This document shows positions 52,143-60,133 of a stretch of DNA of 64,000 bases, one piece after another; the first letter of the stretch is position 1; each line of letters opens with the position of its first letter. The translations under genes and the position numbers were made by a program. Location of the stretch: contig JANPFP010000144.1 in the NCBI GenBank assembly GCA_031423495.1, forward strand, positions 56,576 through 120,575. The letters run 5' to 3'. The notes beneath the pieces were generated by a model. It saw only the letters and a list, made by a program, of their open reading frames with translations. It was not told the DNA's origin and searched no databases. This stretch comes from JACPYM01 sp031423495. GTDB taxonomy: Bacteria > Acidobacteriota > Blastocatellia > RBC074.

Positions 52143-54878
52143 ATGATGAGAGAACATATGCTAAGTCCCCAAATAAGTCGTTTACGTTTTTCAATTTTGT
52201 TGTTGGTGAGTGCCGTCGCAGCCTTTGCCTGGTTCTTACCTTATTCAGTCACGCAAGCCTATCCGGTTTTCCCCGCCGGATTCGTTCACGAAACCATTAT
52301 TTCAGAAGGTTTGGATTTGCCCACAGCCATGGCCTTCGGGCCGAACGGTGCGCTTTTCATCGCCGAGAAACGTGGCGTCGTGCGCGTATGGCGAGACGGC
52401 GCGTGGTTGCCCGAACCATTCATTGACCTGTCTGACGAAGTCAATCAGAGCGGTGATCGCGGCTTGCTCGGTATGGCTTTGCACCCACAGTTTCCCGCTA
52501 CGCCTTACGTTTATCTGCTCTATGTTTACGATCCACCCGGCGTGCCGCTCGACGGCGAAGGCGCGCGCGTCGCTCGTTTGTTGCGTGTGACAGCCGATGC
52601 CGCAAATCCATTCAAAGCCTCAACTGAAGCGCGCGTCGTATTGCTCGGCAAAAACAGTACGCTGGCGAACAGCGGCAATCCGAACAGTCAGGACGATCAA
52701 GCCAACGTGGCGTGTCAAAACGCCAACGGTTATGTGGCAGATTGTTTGCCGGATGATTTTCCCGCACACACGATTGGCACGGTGGCTTTCGGGCCGGACG
52801 GCAAGCTGTATGTCGGCAACGGAGACGGAAGTTCGTGGAAGGGCGTAGACCCGCGTGCCTTACGCGTGCAAAGCCTCAACAGCCTCGCGGGCAAGCTGTT
52901 GCGGATTGATCCGCTCACCGGCGCGGGCCTCGCAGACAATCCGTTTTATGACGGCAACGCGCAGAGCAATGTGTCGAAGGTTTTCAATTATGGTTTGCGC
53001 AGCCCGTTTCGTTTTACCTTTCATCCCGTCAGCGGTGAACCCTTCATCGGTGACGTAGGCTGGGGCACGTGGGAAGAAATCAACACCGGACGCGGCAAAA
53101 ATTTCGGCTGGCCTTGTTACGAGGGCGGTGACGGCGCGAGCGAACGGCAGGAACTTTATGCTGACAATCCGCGCACGAGCGGGCCGTGTCAGCAGCTTTA
53201 TGACGCCGAAGGAACCGATGCCGCCGTCACGTCGTCGCTTTACGGTTATGGCCGCGACGCGAATGGCGCTTCGTTGACGATGGGCATGTTTTATACGGGC
53301 AAGGCTTGGCCGGTGGCCTATCGCGGCGCGCTGTTCTTTGGCGATTACAATAACAACTGGATCAAGTATCTGACCTTCGACACGCAAGGCCATCCAAAGG
53401 TGAATGATTTTTCGAGCGATGACTTTCCGATCAGCGGGCCGGTGCAGTTGCTGATGGGGCCGGACGAACAGCTTTATTACATCGGCCTCGGCGAAGTGCA
53501 TGGCGTTTATCGCGTGCGTTACACCGGCAACGCGAATCAGCCGCCGGTGGCAAAGATTTCCGCCGATGTCTTGCAAGGCGCTCCGCCGCTTACGGTGAAC
53601 TTTTCGAGCGCAGGCAGTCTCGACCCTGAAGGCCAGCCGCTGAATTTTGCCTGGACGTTCGGCGACGGCAGTGCTTCGACCGAAGCGAATCCGCGCAAGG
53701 TGTTTGAACAGTCCGGCAATTTTCTTGCGCGGTTGACGGTGACTGATGCTGAAGGCTTGACGCACAGCGACGCGCTCGAAATCGTCGTTGGCAATTCGCG
53801 TCCGGTGCTGACGTTGCAAGCGCCGACGGCGGCGACACTTTATGCCACAGGCGAGGTGATTCGTTTTAGCGCGACTGCCAACGATGCCGAAGAAGGCGAC
53901 CTGTCAGCGCGCATTCAGTGGAAAGCCCTGTTGCATCACGGCGAACACACGCATTTCGACTTTCTGAATTTCACCGGCGCGACGGGTACGTTTACCGTAC
54001 CCGATCACGGCGACGACACTTCGTTCGAGTTGTGCGCGAACGTGGTGGATGGGCAAGGCGCTTCGTCGTTGACCGTGTGCCGCGAGATCAAGCCGCGCAC
54101 CGTGACGTTGCAATTCAACAGCGTGCCTTCCGGCGTGGCGATCAATTACGAAGGCGTCGAGCGCCTCACGCCTTTCGCTATTACCTCGATTGCCAACTCG
54201 CAACGCGAAGCCAGCGCGCCCGCGCGAGTGAATGGCTTGAACTTTTTGAACTGGACGAATGGCAGCGCGCGTAGCCATACGTTTAACACAGGGTTCACGT
54301 CGCAAACGTTCACGGCGGTGTATGAGACACCGACTCCCACACCAACGCCGACTCCCACACCAACGCCAACGCCAACGCCGACACCCACACCCAGACCGAC
54401 TCCTACACCTACATCGCCTCCTGCGTCATTGGGATTGCGGGCGGATTATTTCGACACGGACGATTTGGCGCTGCGCCGTTTCACGCGGTTCGACAGTGAA
54501 ATTGATTTCGAATGGGGAACTGCTGCGCCCGACTCGCGGCTCAAGCGGGACGGCTTTTCGGTGCGTTGGCGCGGACAGATTCAGCCGCTCTATGACGAGA
54601 CCTATACGTTTTATACGTTCTCAGATGAAGGCGTCAGGCTGTGGGTGAACGGCGAATTGCTCATCAACCACTGGACGAATCATTTCGTCACCGAAGACCG
54701 CGCGACCATCACGTTGCGCGCTGATGAACGATACGATTTGCAGGTGGAGTATTACGACCGGTTGGGCGCGGCGGTGATGAAATTGTTGTGGTCGAGCGTC
54801 AGCCAGATCAAAGAGGTTGTGCCCGCCGATCGGCTTTCGCAACCTGTGGTCGCGGGGGCTACGACGGATTCCAAGTAA
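52143..54878 (+). CDS. Glucose/sorbosone dehydrogenase-like protein with PKD and PA14 domains
   Basis: About 911 residues, secreted. Two adjacent ATGs (52143, 52146) and one at 52158 are possible starts; all give a signal peptide before QAYPVFPAGFVHE. Residues about 35-455 form a PQQ-type six-bladed propeller (LPTAMAFGPNGALFIAEKRG, RGLLGMALHPQFP, FNYGLRSPFRFTFHP, NFGWPCYEGG). A PKD domain follows (NFAWTFGDGSASTEANPRKV), then Ig-like parts, a linker of about 30 residues of alternating Pro and Thr (54330-54415) and a C-terminal PA14 domain (ETYTFYTFSDEGVRLWVNGE). Probably oxidises or binds sugars at the cell surface. Confidence 0.88.
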   Translation: MMREHMLSPQISRLRFSILLLVSAVAAFAWFLPYSVTQAYPVFPAGFVHETIISEGLDLPTAMAFGPNGALFIAEKRGVVRVWRDGAWLPEPFIDLSDEVNQSGDRGLLGMALHPQFPATPYVYLLYVYDPPGVPLDGEGARVARLLRVTADAANPFKASTEARVVLLGKNSTLANSGNPNSQDDQANVACQNANGYVADCLPDDFPAHTIGTVAFGPDGKLYVGNGDGSSWKGVDPRALRVQSLNSLAGKLLRIDPLTGAGLADNPFYDGNAQSNVSKVFNYGLRSPFRFTFHPVSGEPFIGDVGWGTWEEINTGRGKNFGWPCYEGGDGASERQELYADNPRTSGPCQQLYDAEGTDAAVTSSLYGYGRDANGASLTMGMFYTGKAWPVAYRGALFFGDYNNNWIKYLTFDTQGHPKVNDFSSDDFPISGPVQLLMGPDEQLYYIGLGEVHGVYRVRYTGNANQPPVAKISADVLQGAPPLTVNFSSAGSLDPEGQPLNFAWTFGDGSASTEANPRKVFEQSGNFLARLTVTDAEGLTHSDALEIVVGNSRPVLTLQAPTAATLYATGEVIRFSATANDAEEGDLSARIQWKALLHHGEHTHFDFLNFTGATGTFTVPDHGDDTSFELCANVVDGQGASSLTVCREIKPRTVTLQFNSVPSGVAINYEGVERLTPFAITSIANSQREASAPARVNGLNFLNWTNGSARSHTFNTGFTSQTFTAVYETPTPTPTPTPTPTPTPTPTPTPRPTPTPTSPPASLGLRADYFDTDDLALRRFTRFDSEIDFEWGTAAPDSRLKRDGFSVRWRGQIQPLYDETYTFYTFSDEGVRLWVNGELLINHWTNHFVTEDRATITLRADERYDLQVEYYDRLGAAVMKLLWSSVSQIKEVVPADRLSQPVVAGATTDSK

Positions 54879-54884
54879 GTCGGT

Positions 54885-55035
54885 CTAAAACAAACCAAAG
54901 GGAATTGGACAGGATTAACAAGATTTTCAGGATTCACAGGATTAGCCAATGGGCATAAGCATTTCAGCGTTGCCTTTATCCTGTCCATCTTGAAAATCTT
55001 GTTAATCCTGTCCAATTCCCTTTGGTTTGTTTTAG
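54885..55035. repeat. 49-base ACAGGATT-type inverted repeat between convergent genes
   Basis: Arms 54885-54933 and 54987-55035 are reverse complements with one mismatch. Outer parts read CTAAAACAAACCAAAGGG, inner parts ACAGGATT-like units, as in the element at 21921-22025, with which it also shares the centre (GATTAGCCAATGGGCATA here). The right arm contains the stop codon of the phosphatase gene. Probably a two-way terminator or mobile palindrome. Confidence 0.87.
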
Positions 55036-57494
55036 GTTTCACATACGCGCAAGACAACCAGCGTTTGATCGTCTTGCGGAGCCACCTTGCCGAGAAAGTT
55101 TTTCACGTCAGCCAGCACGGCGTCGTGGGCGATGGTGGCGGTTGAGCCATCGTGTTGCACGGCGACTTCTATCAGCCGTTCCTCGCCGTATTCTTCCTGT
55201 TGGTTGTTCATCGCTTCGGTGATGCCGTCAGAATAAAAGATCAACAAGTCATCGGTGTGCAATTGCAACGAAGCCACGGCGAGCGTGGGGTTGAAGGTTT
55301 TTTCGCCTGCGAGTCCCAAGCCCATGCCGCGTGGCTTGAGCAATTCGGTGTGGTTGCGCGCGGGGCTGCGATAGACGGTCGGGTTGTGTCCGGCGCGGGA
55401 GTAAGTCAGCACGCGCGTCGCCGGATCATAGACACCGAGGAACAGCGTGACGAAAACTTTCCTGCGACAGGCTTCATAAAGGTGGCGATTGGTTTCGCGC
55501 AAAATTGCGCCGGGGTCGCTTTCATACTCAGTGACCGAAGCCAGCACGCCTTTGGTCAAAGTCATATAAAGCGCAGCGGGTACGCCTTTGCCTGACACGT
55601 CTGCGACGACGATGCCCCATTGTCCGTTGGGTAACTTGAGAAAGTCGAAAAGATCGCCGCCTACGTCTTTGGACGGGTTGCAACTCGCTGCGATTTCGAG
55701 GCCAGGAATGTGCGGCGGTGCGGCAGGCAGCATCTGTTGTTGAGCGCGCGTGGCAACAACGAGTTCGGCCTTGAGGCGTTCGCGTTCGATTGCTGTATCG
55801 GTTGTGTGCAATGGCTCAAACAGTTTTTCATCCAATGCCGCGCCGCGTCTGACGAAGATCAACGCGACGAGGGCGGCTGCGCCGAGTGTGATGAATACGG
55901 CGAGACCGTGCCAGCGCAGCGATGCCACGGGTTGAACGAAAAGCGCCGCGCCGTGCCACAGCGCATAGCCTGCGCTGGTTGATACCAGCACGGCAAGCAG
56001 GTCGCTGCGACGATAGAGCCAATAAAGAAAGGCGACGGTTAGCCAGCCAGACAACAACTGCGCCAGTGACGCGTAAGGGAAATTATCGTCGTCGAGCATC
56101 ACCCAGCCGCCCAACCCGATGATGAGCGTCGTCGCGAGCAGCCAGCGCGTCACGAAAGATTCCACCAGCGGTACGGCAAAGGCGAAGATCATGAAAACGG
56201 CGAGTACTACGATTTCACTAAAAGCCATCAGGCCGGGCAGCCGTCCGCCAAAAATTTCGTAATCATCCGGCAGGCCGAACGCGGCTTGGCGAAAGAGCGT
56301 GGCTTTGAGCAAGTAAGGCGGCAGCGCTACGCCAACGCCGCAACAGAGTCCGATCAAAAGCTGCCGCGCGACATAACTGTGCGTGATGCGGCCTGCGAGC
56401 AATAACTCAAACGCGATGGTGCGGCGTCCGGCACGGCGGGCGGCGAGCGCGTGACCGGCGATCCAGATGACGGATACGCATAACGCGACGAAGCCCATCA
56501 GCAGCGTAAACAGCAACAAGCGCAGCAACGTCGCCAGCCAGGGGCGCGACGTGTCCGTGCTCATGTTGAGGACTTCGATATAACCGCTCAGCGTGTTGAT
56601 GGTGAGAAAAAGTAACAGCGCACCCAAGAACAGGCGCAAGGCAGTGCGTTGTTTCGCCTGGTTGCGGCTGAGGCTGTCGAAAAAGACCAACGCCAACGCG
56701 AGGCAGGCCAATAAAAAAATGACGAGCGCGCCGATATCCGTGATGCTTTTCGCTTCAATGTTTTCGCGCTGGGCGAACTCTTTCTGAAAGGCAGGCGTGA
56801 AACGGGTGTTGAATTCGACGCGTTGCGCGCGGTCTTGCGCGATTTCAACGGTGGATTCGAGCGTGAAGCGTTGATCGGTCGGGAAGTCTTTTTTCCAGGT
56901 GAAATCGAACCCCTTGCGCGTGCTGGTGACGGTCGGCGATCCCGTGAATGCGACCGTGGGAAAATAGCGCCGTTCGATTTGTTCGGCGAGTTGAGCGTTC
57001 GCGGGCGAAGCCTGTTCTGCTTTCGGTGTCGGGGTGGGCGTGGGTGTAATGGTTGGCCCACCTGAACGCGGAGGCGGTGCGCCGCGCCGTTCGATCTCAT
57101 CGGCGAAAGACTGCGGGCCGTTAAAGCGGATGAGTTGCCCGTTGCCCGCCATTCGCACTTCGATGCGTTGCGGCGACTTGAGCGAACGGAAGTGTACGTT
57201 GAAACGCACGGGCGGCATGATTTGCACGAAGGCTGGATCAGGATTCTGCCATCCGTAATACAACATGTCGTTCGATTCGGCGGTCGCCCAGGCGCGCACT
57301 TCCCAATCGTTGACGGGCCAGCCCAACTCTTGCGCAATGGTTTGCGCGCGCGCGATAGCGGCTGCACGGTCAAGGGTGACGTTAAAGCGCCTCGCCAATC
57401 CATAACGCTGAAACAAGACGCCGAACAGCACGAGTCCCACCGCGCCCCACAGCGCGTATTGCCACAAGCCATTCCATCGGTAACGTGAATTCAT
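55032..57494 (-). CDS. Membrane PP2C/SpoIIE-type phosphatase, intact active site
   Basis: 820 residues. An N-terminal helix (about 13-30), an extracytoplasmic domain of about 220 residues with a Pro/Thr link (GGPTITPTPTPTPKAEQ) and about ten further helices precede the C-terminal SpoIIE domain (about 590-820). Metal-binding residues are present: KDVGGDLFDFLKL (about 610), GIVVADVSGKGVPAALYM (about 630), LLIFYSDGITEAMN (about 755) and DDQTLVVLRV at the end. Such phosphatases usually act on anti-sigma-factor antagonists. Downstream of a paralogue of nearly equal size, with a heptamer palindrome between them. Confidence 0.88.
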   Translation of the reverse strand: MNSRYRWNGLWQYALWGAVGLVLFGVLFQRYGLARRFNVTLDRAAAIARAQTIAQELGWPVNDWEVRAWATAESNDMLYYGWQNPDPAFVQIMPPVRFNVHFRSLKSPQRIEVRMAGNGQLIRFNGPQSFADEIERRGAPPPRSGGPTITPTPTPTPKAEQASPANAQLAEQIERRYFPTVAFTGSPTVTSTRKGFDFTWKKDFPTDQRFTLESTVEIAQDRAQRVEFNTRFTPAFQKEFAQRENIEAKSITDIGALVIFLLACLALALVFFDSLSRNQAKQRTALRLFLGALLLFLTINTLSGYIEVLNMSTDTSRPWLATLLRLLLFTLLMGFVALCVSVIWIAGHALAARRAGRRTIAFELLLAGRITHSYVARQLLIGLCCGVGVALPPYLLKATLFRQAAFGLPDDYEIFGGRLPGLMAFSEIVVLAVFMIFAFAVPLVESFVTRWLLATTLIIGLGGWVMLDDDNFPYASLAQLLSGWLTVAFLYWLYRRSDLLAVLVSTSAGYALWHGAALFVQPVASLRWHGLAVFITLGAAALVALIFVRRGAALDEKLFEPLHTTDTAIERERLKAELVVATRAQQQMLPAAPPHIPGLEIAASCNPSKDVGGDLFDFLKLPNGQWGIVVADVSGKGVPAALYMTLTKGVLASVTEYESDPGAILRETNRHLYEACRRKVFVTLFLGVYDPATRVLTYSRAGHNPTVYRSPARNHTELLKPRGMGLGLAGEKTFNPTLAVASLQLHTDDLLIFYSDGITEAMNNQQEEYGEERLIEVAVQHDGSTATIAHDAVLADVKNFLGKVAPQDDQTLVVLRVCET

Positions 57495-57501
57495 AGTTGT
57501 T

Positions 57502-57577
57502 AGTGGCTAGTGGCTAGTGGCTAGTTAGTAAGGGTTGACGCTGAACGCCAACCTCTAGCCACTAGCCGCTAGCCACT
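57502..57577. repeat. Palindromic TAGTGGC-heptamer repeat
   Basis: The left arm 57502-57524 is three tandem copies of TAGTGGC-type heptamers; the right arm 57555-57577 is its reverse complement with one mismatch. Between the two phosphatase genes, 8 bases from the start of one and 4 from the stop of the other. Same family as 20065-20179. Confidence 0.8.
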
Positions 57578-57580
57578 GTC

Positions 57581-60058
57581 TTATTCCATCCGAATAATGA
57601 CTGCCGTCAGATCGTCGCCCCAGCCCTGTTTGCGTACGAGTTGTGCGCAGTTGCCGATTTCCTCAAACAGCGCGTGTTGCAAGCGGTCGGCGCTGTGCGC
57701 GTGTCCGTGGTGTTGCAACAGGCGCGGCGCAGCTTCGGCGGGCGTTTGATTTTTTTCTTCCCACGCATCTGCCAAGCCGCCGGTGAACAGGATGACGCTG
57801 TCGCCGGGTTCGAGCGTGGCGCGGCCTTCCTGCAAAACGATTACTTCTTCGCCAGCGTTCTGAACCGAAAAACGCAGTTCGGTTTCGCTGATGGTTTCAG
57901 ATTGCTGACTGTTTTTACGGATGAGCAAAGCCTGCGGATAAGTGCCCGTGCGCGCGTAACGCAACGTGCCATCGGTCGTGTCGAGTTCAGCGTAAGCCAG
58001 TCCGATGTTTTGTTCAGCCGCGACATCGCGGTCGAGCATCTGGTTCATTTGCGTTTGCAAGCCGCGCAACGATTCGGCGGGTGAATTGTCGCGCCCGTTG
58101 TTTTGTGCGCGGCTCGTCAGCTTGGGCATCAAGTAGCCTTTCGCAAAGGCGATGGTCAGCGCCGAGCCGAGACCGAGTCCGCCGCCTTCGGCTACTAACA
58201 CGCCGAGGCGTTCGCTATCGGGTTCAAAAAAATCGTAGAAGTCGCCGCCGACTTCGTGCGCGGGTACACAAGCCGCCGCGACGGCATAACGCGACGAAGC
58301 GGGCAGCGTTTGCGGTAGCAGGCGTTCCTGCGCGACGCGCGCGGCTGATACGTCAGCTTGCAACGACAAGCGTTCGGCCAGCAGCTTGGCGTATTTCGGT
58401 CGTACTTCTTCATCGCGAAACCATTTGCCTTTGAAGGCGCACACCGTGGCGACGATCAACGCCGTCGCCATCGTCGCCAGCAAGGCGAGCGCCGTGCGAT
58501 GCATGCTGGCGGAAGGTTGCGCATACAACACCCAAACGTAGCGCGTGAAACTCGCCAGTCCGAGCGCGGCAGCCGTGGTCATTAAATCGAATTTCAGAAA
58601 AGAGGCGATGATGACTGCCGCTTGCAACGCGGCAAAGAGCAGCACGGCGCTCCACGGGCGATAAGGGATAGACGGTATCTGGCAGGCGATCCATGTGGTC
58701 AGCGCGAGGCAGATCATCACGTTACGCTCTGACTTGAAGCGGCGGCGCAGCCACGGCAGCGGCAGCAACAAGGTCAGCACTAGCATTTGTATGACTTCGC
58801 TTTGCCACAGCAACAGGTAAGACAGAAAGGGCGACCGCGAAATCGCCATTATCAGGATGGGCGAATATTCATCGCCCGCCAGCGGGTTACGATGCCATAA
58901 GCCATGTAGCAACAACGTACCGAGCGTCAGCCACGCGGCCCACGCCGCGCCCCACAAGACCGAACGCCCCACGTTGCGCGAAAAGATTCGCCCGGTGATA
59001 AAAGCGTCGAGCGCCGTCAGTTTGCCTGGATAGGCTTCGCGCAAGTCGCCTTCGCCGCTGCCGTAACCCAGCCCGATCAAGCCGCCCAGCAAGCCGAACA
59101 TAAACAGCGAGGTGGCAAGGATGATGAGTTGAATGTTGCGCCCCGGCAGTTGCAGCGTAGCGCCGTAACTGGCGGTGTCGGTCAAGATGATAACGATGAT
59201 GAAAAGAAAGGCCGCCAGTGACGAGACAAAGATCACGCGCGGCGCTGAGAGTTCTTTTTGCCGTGCGCGTTTGACGAAACGAAAAATTCCCAGACAAGCC
59301 AACCCGATCACCATCAACCAGAAAATCACGGCGCCGGTAATTTTGAGCGGCGTCCATTCGCGCAAGTATCTGGTGGCGCGACTGTACTGAATGCGCGCCA
59401 CGATTTCTGCACGCATCAGTTGCGCGCCTTGCAACGTGACGATGGTTTCAACTGGTAAGTCCGGCGTCTCAGGCGTCACCCACTTCCAACGATATTCGCG
59501 CCGCAGGTTGCCGCTGTCAGAGGTTCTTTCTTCGAGTTGCGGCACGGTGTCCGGCGGAATGAAGCGGGCTTCGGGGCGCTGGCGCATCAGGCCTTCAGCC
59601 AAGCGGCGCGCTTCCGGTTCGGCGATGGGCGGAATGGCTAAGGTCTCTTTCACGAGCCGCGAAAATCCGAACGCACGACCATCGGGATAAATCAATGTTT
59701 CGAAGATTTCGGTTTGCTCGGCATTCACCAATGCGACCTTGATGACCACTGGCTTCACGTATTGCCAGACGGGCGCGGCGGCGTGCGCTTGCTGATAAAA
59801 ATACAAGTCATCATTCGGCTCTGTGTGAACCAGCCCCGACCAGGTGTCGGCATCCACGCCGTGCTGCCGAGCGTAAGCGCGCGCCACGGCGATGTATTGG
59901 TTGCGATCCAGCGCGAAACCTACGCGGGTGTTGTGATCGGTGCGCAACAACAACCAAACGCCGAGGCCATACGCGAGCGGAGCCAATAGCAAAAAGCCTA
60001 GCCAGAACCAGCGCCAGCGAGTCGTATAAAGTTTGCGGGGTAACAGGGTTTGCAACAT
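57581..60058 (-). CDS. Membrane SpoIIE-like phosphatase paralogue, partly degenerate
   Basis: 825 residues with the same layout as the previous phosphatase: N-terminal helix, extracytoplasmic domain, several membrane helices and a C-terminal SpoIIE-like domain (about 590-825). The first metal Asp is kept (HEVGGDFYDFFEPD, about 605). The VADVSGKG block is VAEGGGLGLG (about 624) and the SDG block is ILFTGGLADAW (about 757), so one Asp became Glu and another Gly. The final DDLTAVII is kept. Activity is doubtful. Upstream of the intact paralogue on the same strand; the two likely form one transcript. Confidence 0.83.
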   Translation of the reverse strand: MLQTLLPRKLYTTRWRWFWLGFLLLAPLAYGLGVWLLLRTDHNTRVGFALDRNQYIAVARAYARQHGVDADTWSGLVHTEPNDDLYFYQQAHAAAPVWQYVKPVVIKVALVNAEQTEIFETLIYPDGRAFGFSRLVKETLAIPPIAEPEARRLAEGLMRQRPEARFIPPDTVPQLEERTSDSGNLRREYRWKWVTPETPDLPVETIVTLQGAQLMRAEIVARIQYSRATRYLREWTPLKITGAVIFWLMVIGLACLGIFRFVKRARQKELSAPRVIFVSSLAAFLFIIVIILTDTASYGATLQLPGRNIQLIILATSLFMFGLLGGLIGLGYGSGEGDLREAYPGKLTALDAFITGRIFSRNVGRSVLWGAAWAAWLTLGTLLLHGLWHRNPLAGDEYSPILIMAISRSPFLSYLLLWQSEVIQMLVLTLLLPLPWLRRRFKSERNVMICLALTTWIACQIPSIPYRPWSAVLLFAALQAAVIIASFLKFDLMTTAAALGLASFTRYVWVLYAQPSASMHRTALALLATMATALIVATVCAFKGKWFRDEEVRPKYAKLLAERLSLQADVSAARVAQERLLPQTLPASSRYAVAAACVPAHEVGGDFYDFFEPDSERLGVLVAEGGGLGLGSALTIAFAKGYLMPKLTSRAQNNGRDNSPAESLRGLQTQMNQMLDRDVAAEQNIGLAYAELDTTDGTLRYARTGTYPQALLIRKNSQQSETISETELRFSVQNAGEEVIVLQEGRATLEPGDSVILFTGGLADAWEEKNQTPAEAAPRLLQHHGHAHSADRLQHALFEEIGNCAQLVRKQGWGDDLTAVIIRME

Positions 60059-60063
60059 TTATG

Positions 60064-60133
60064 GATTGCAGATTGCAGATTGCAGATTGCAGATTGATTT
60101 CATTCTTCAATCTGCAATCTCAAATCTGCAATC
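60064..60133. repeat. Palindromic GATTGCA-heptamer repeat
   Basis: Four tandem GATTGCA units (from 60064) are followed after a short spacer by reverse-complement units (TCTGCAATC type, 60110-60133). It fills the gap between the degenerate phosphatase start and the hydrolase stop and overlaps the latter. Confidence 0.8.
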
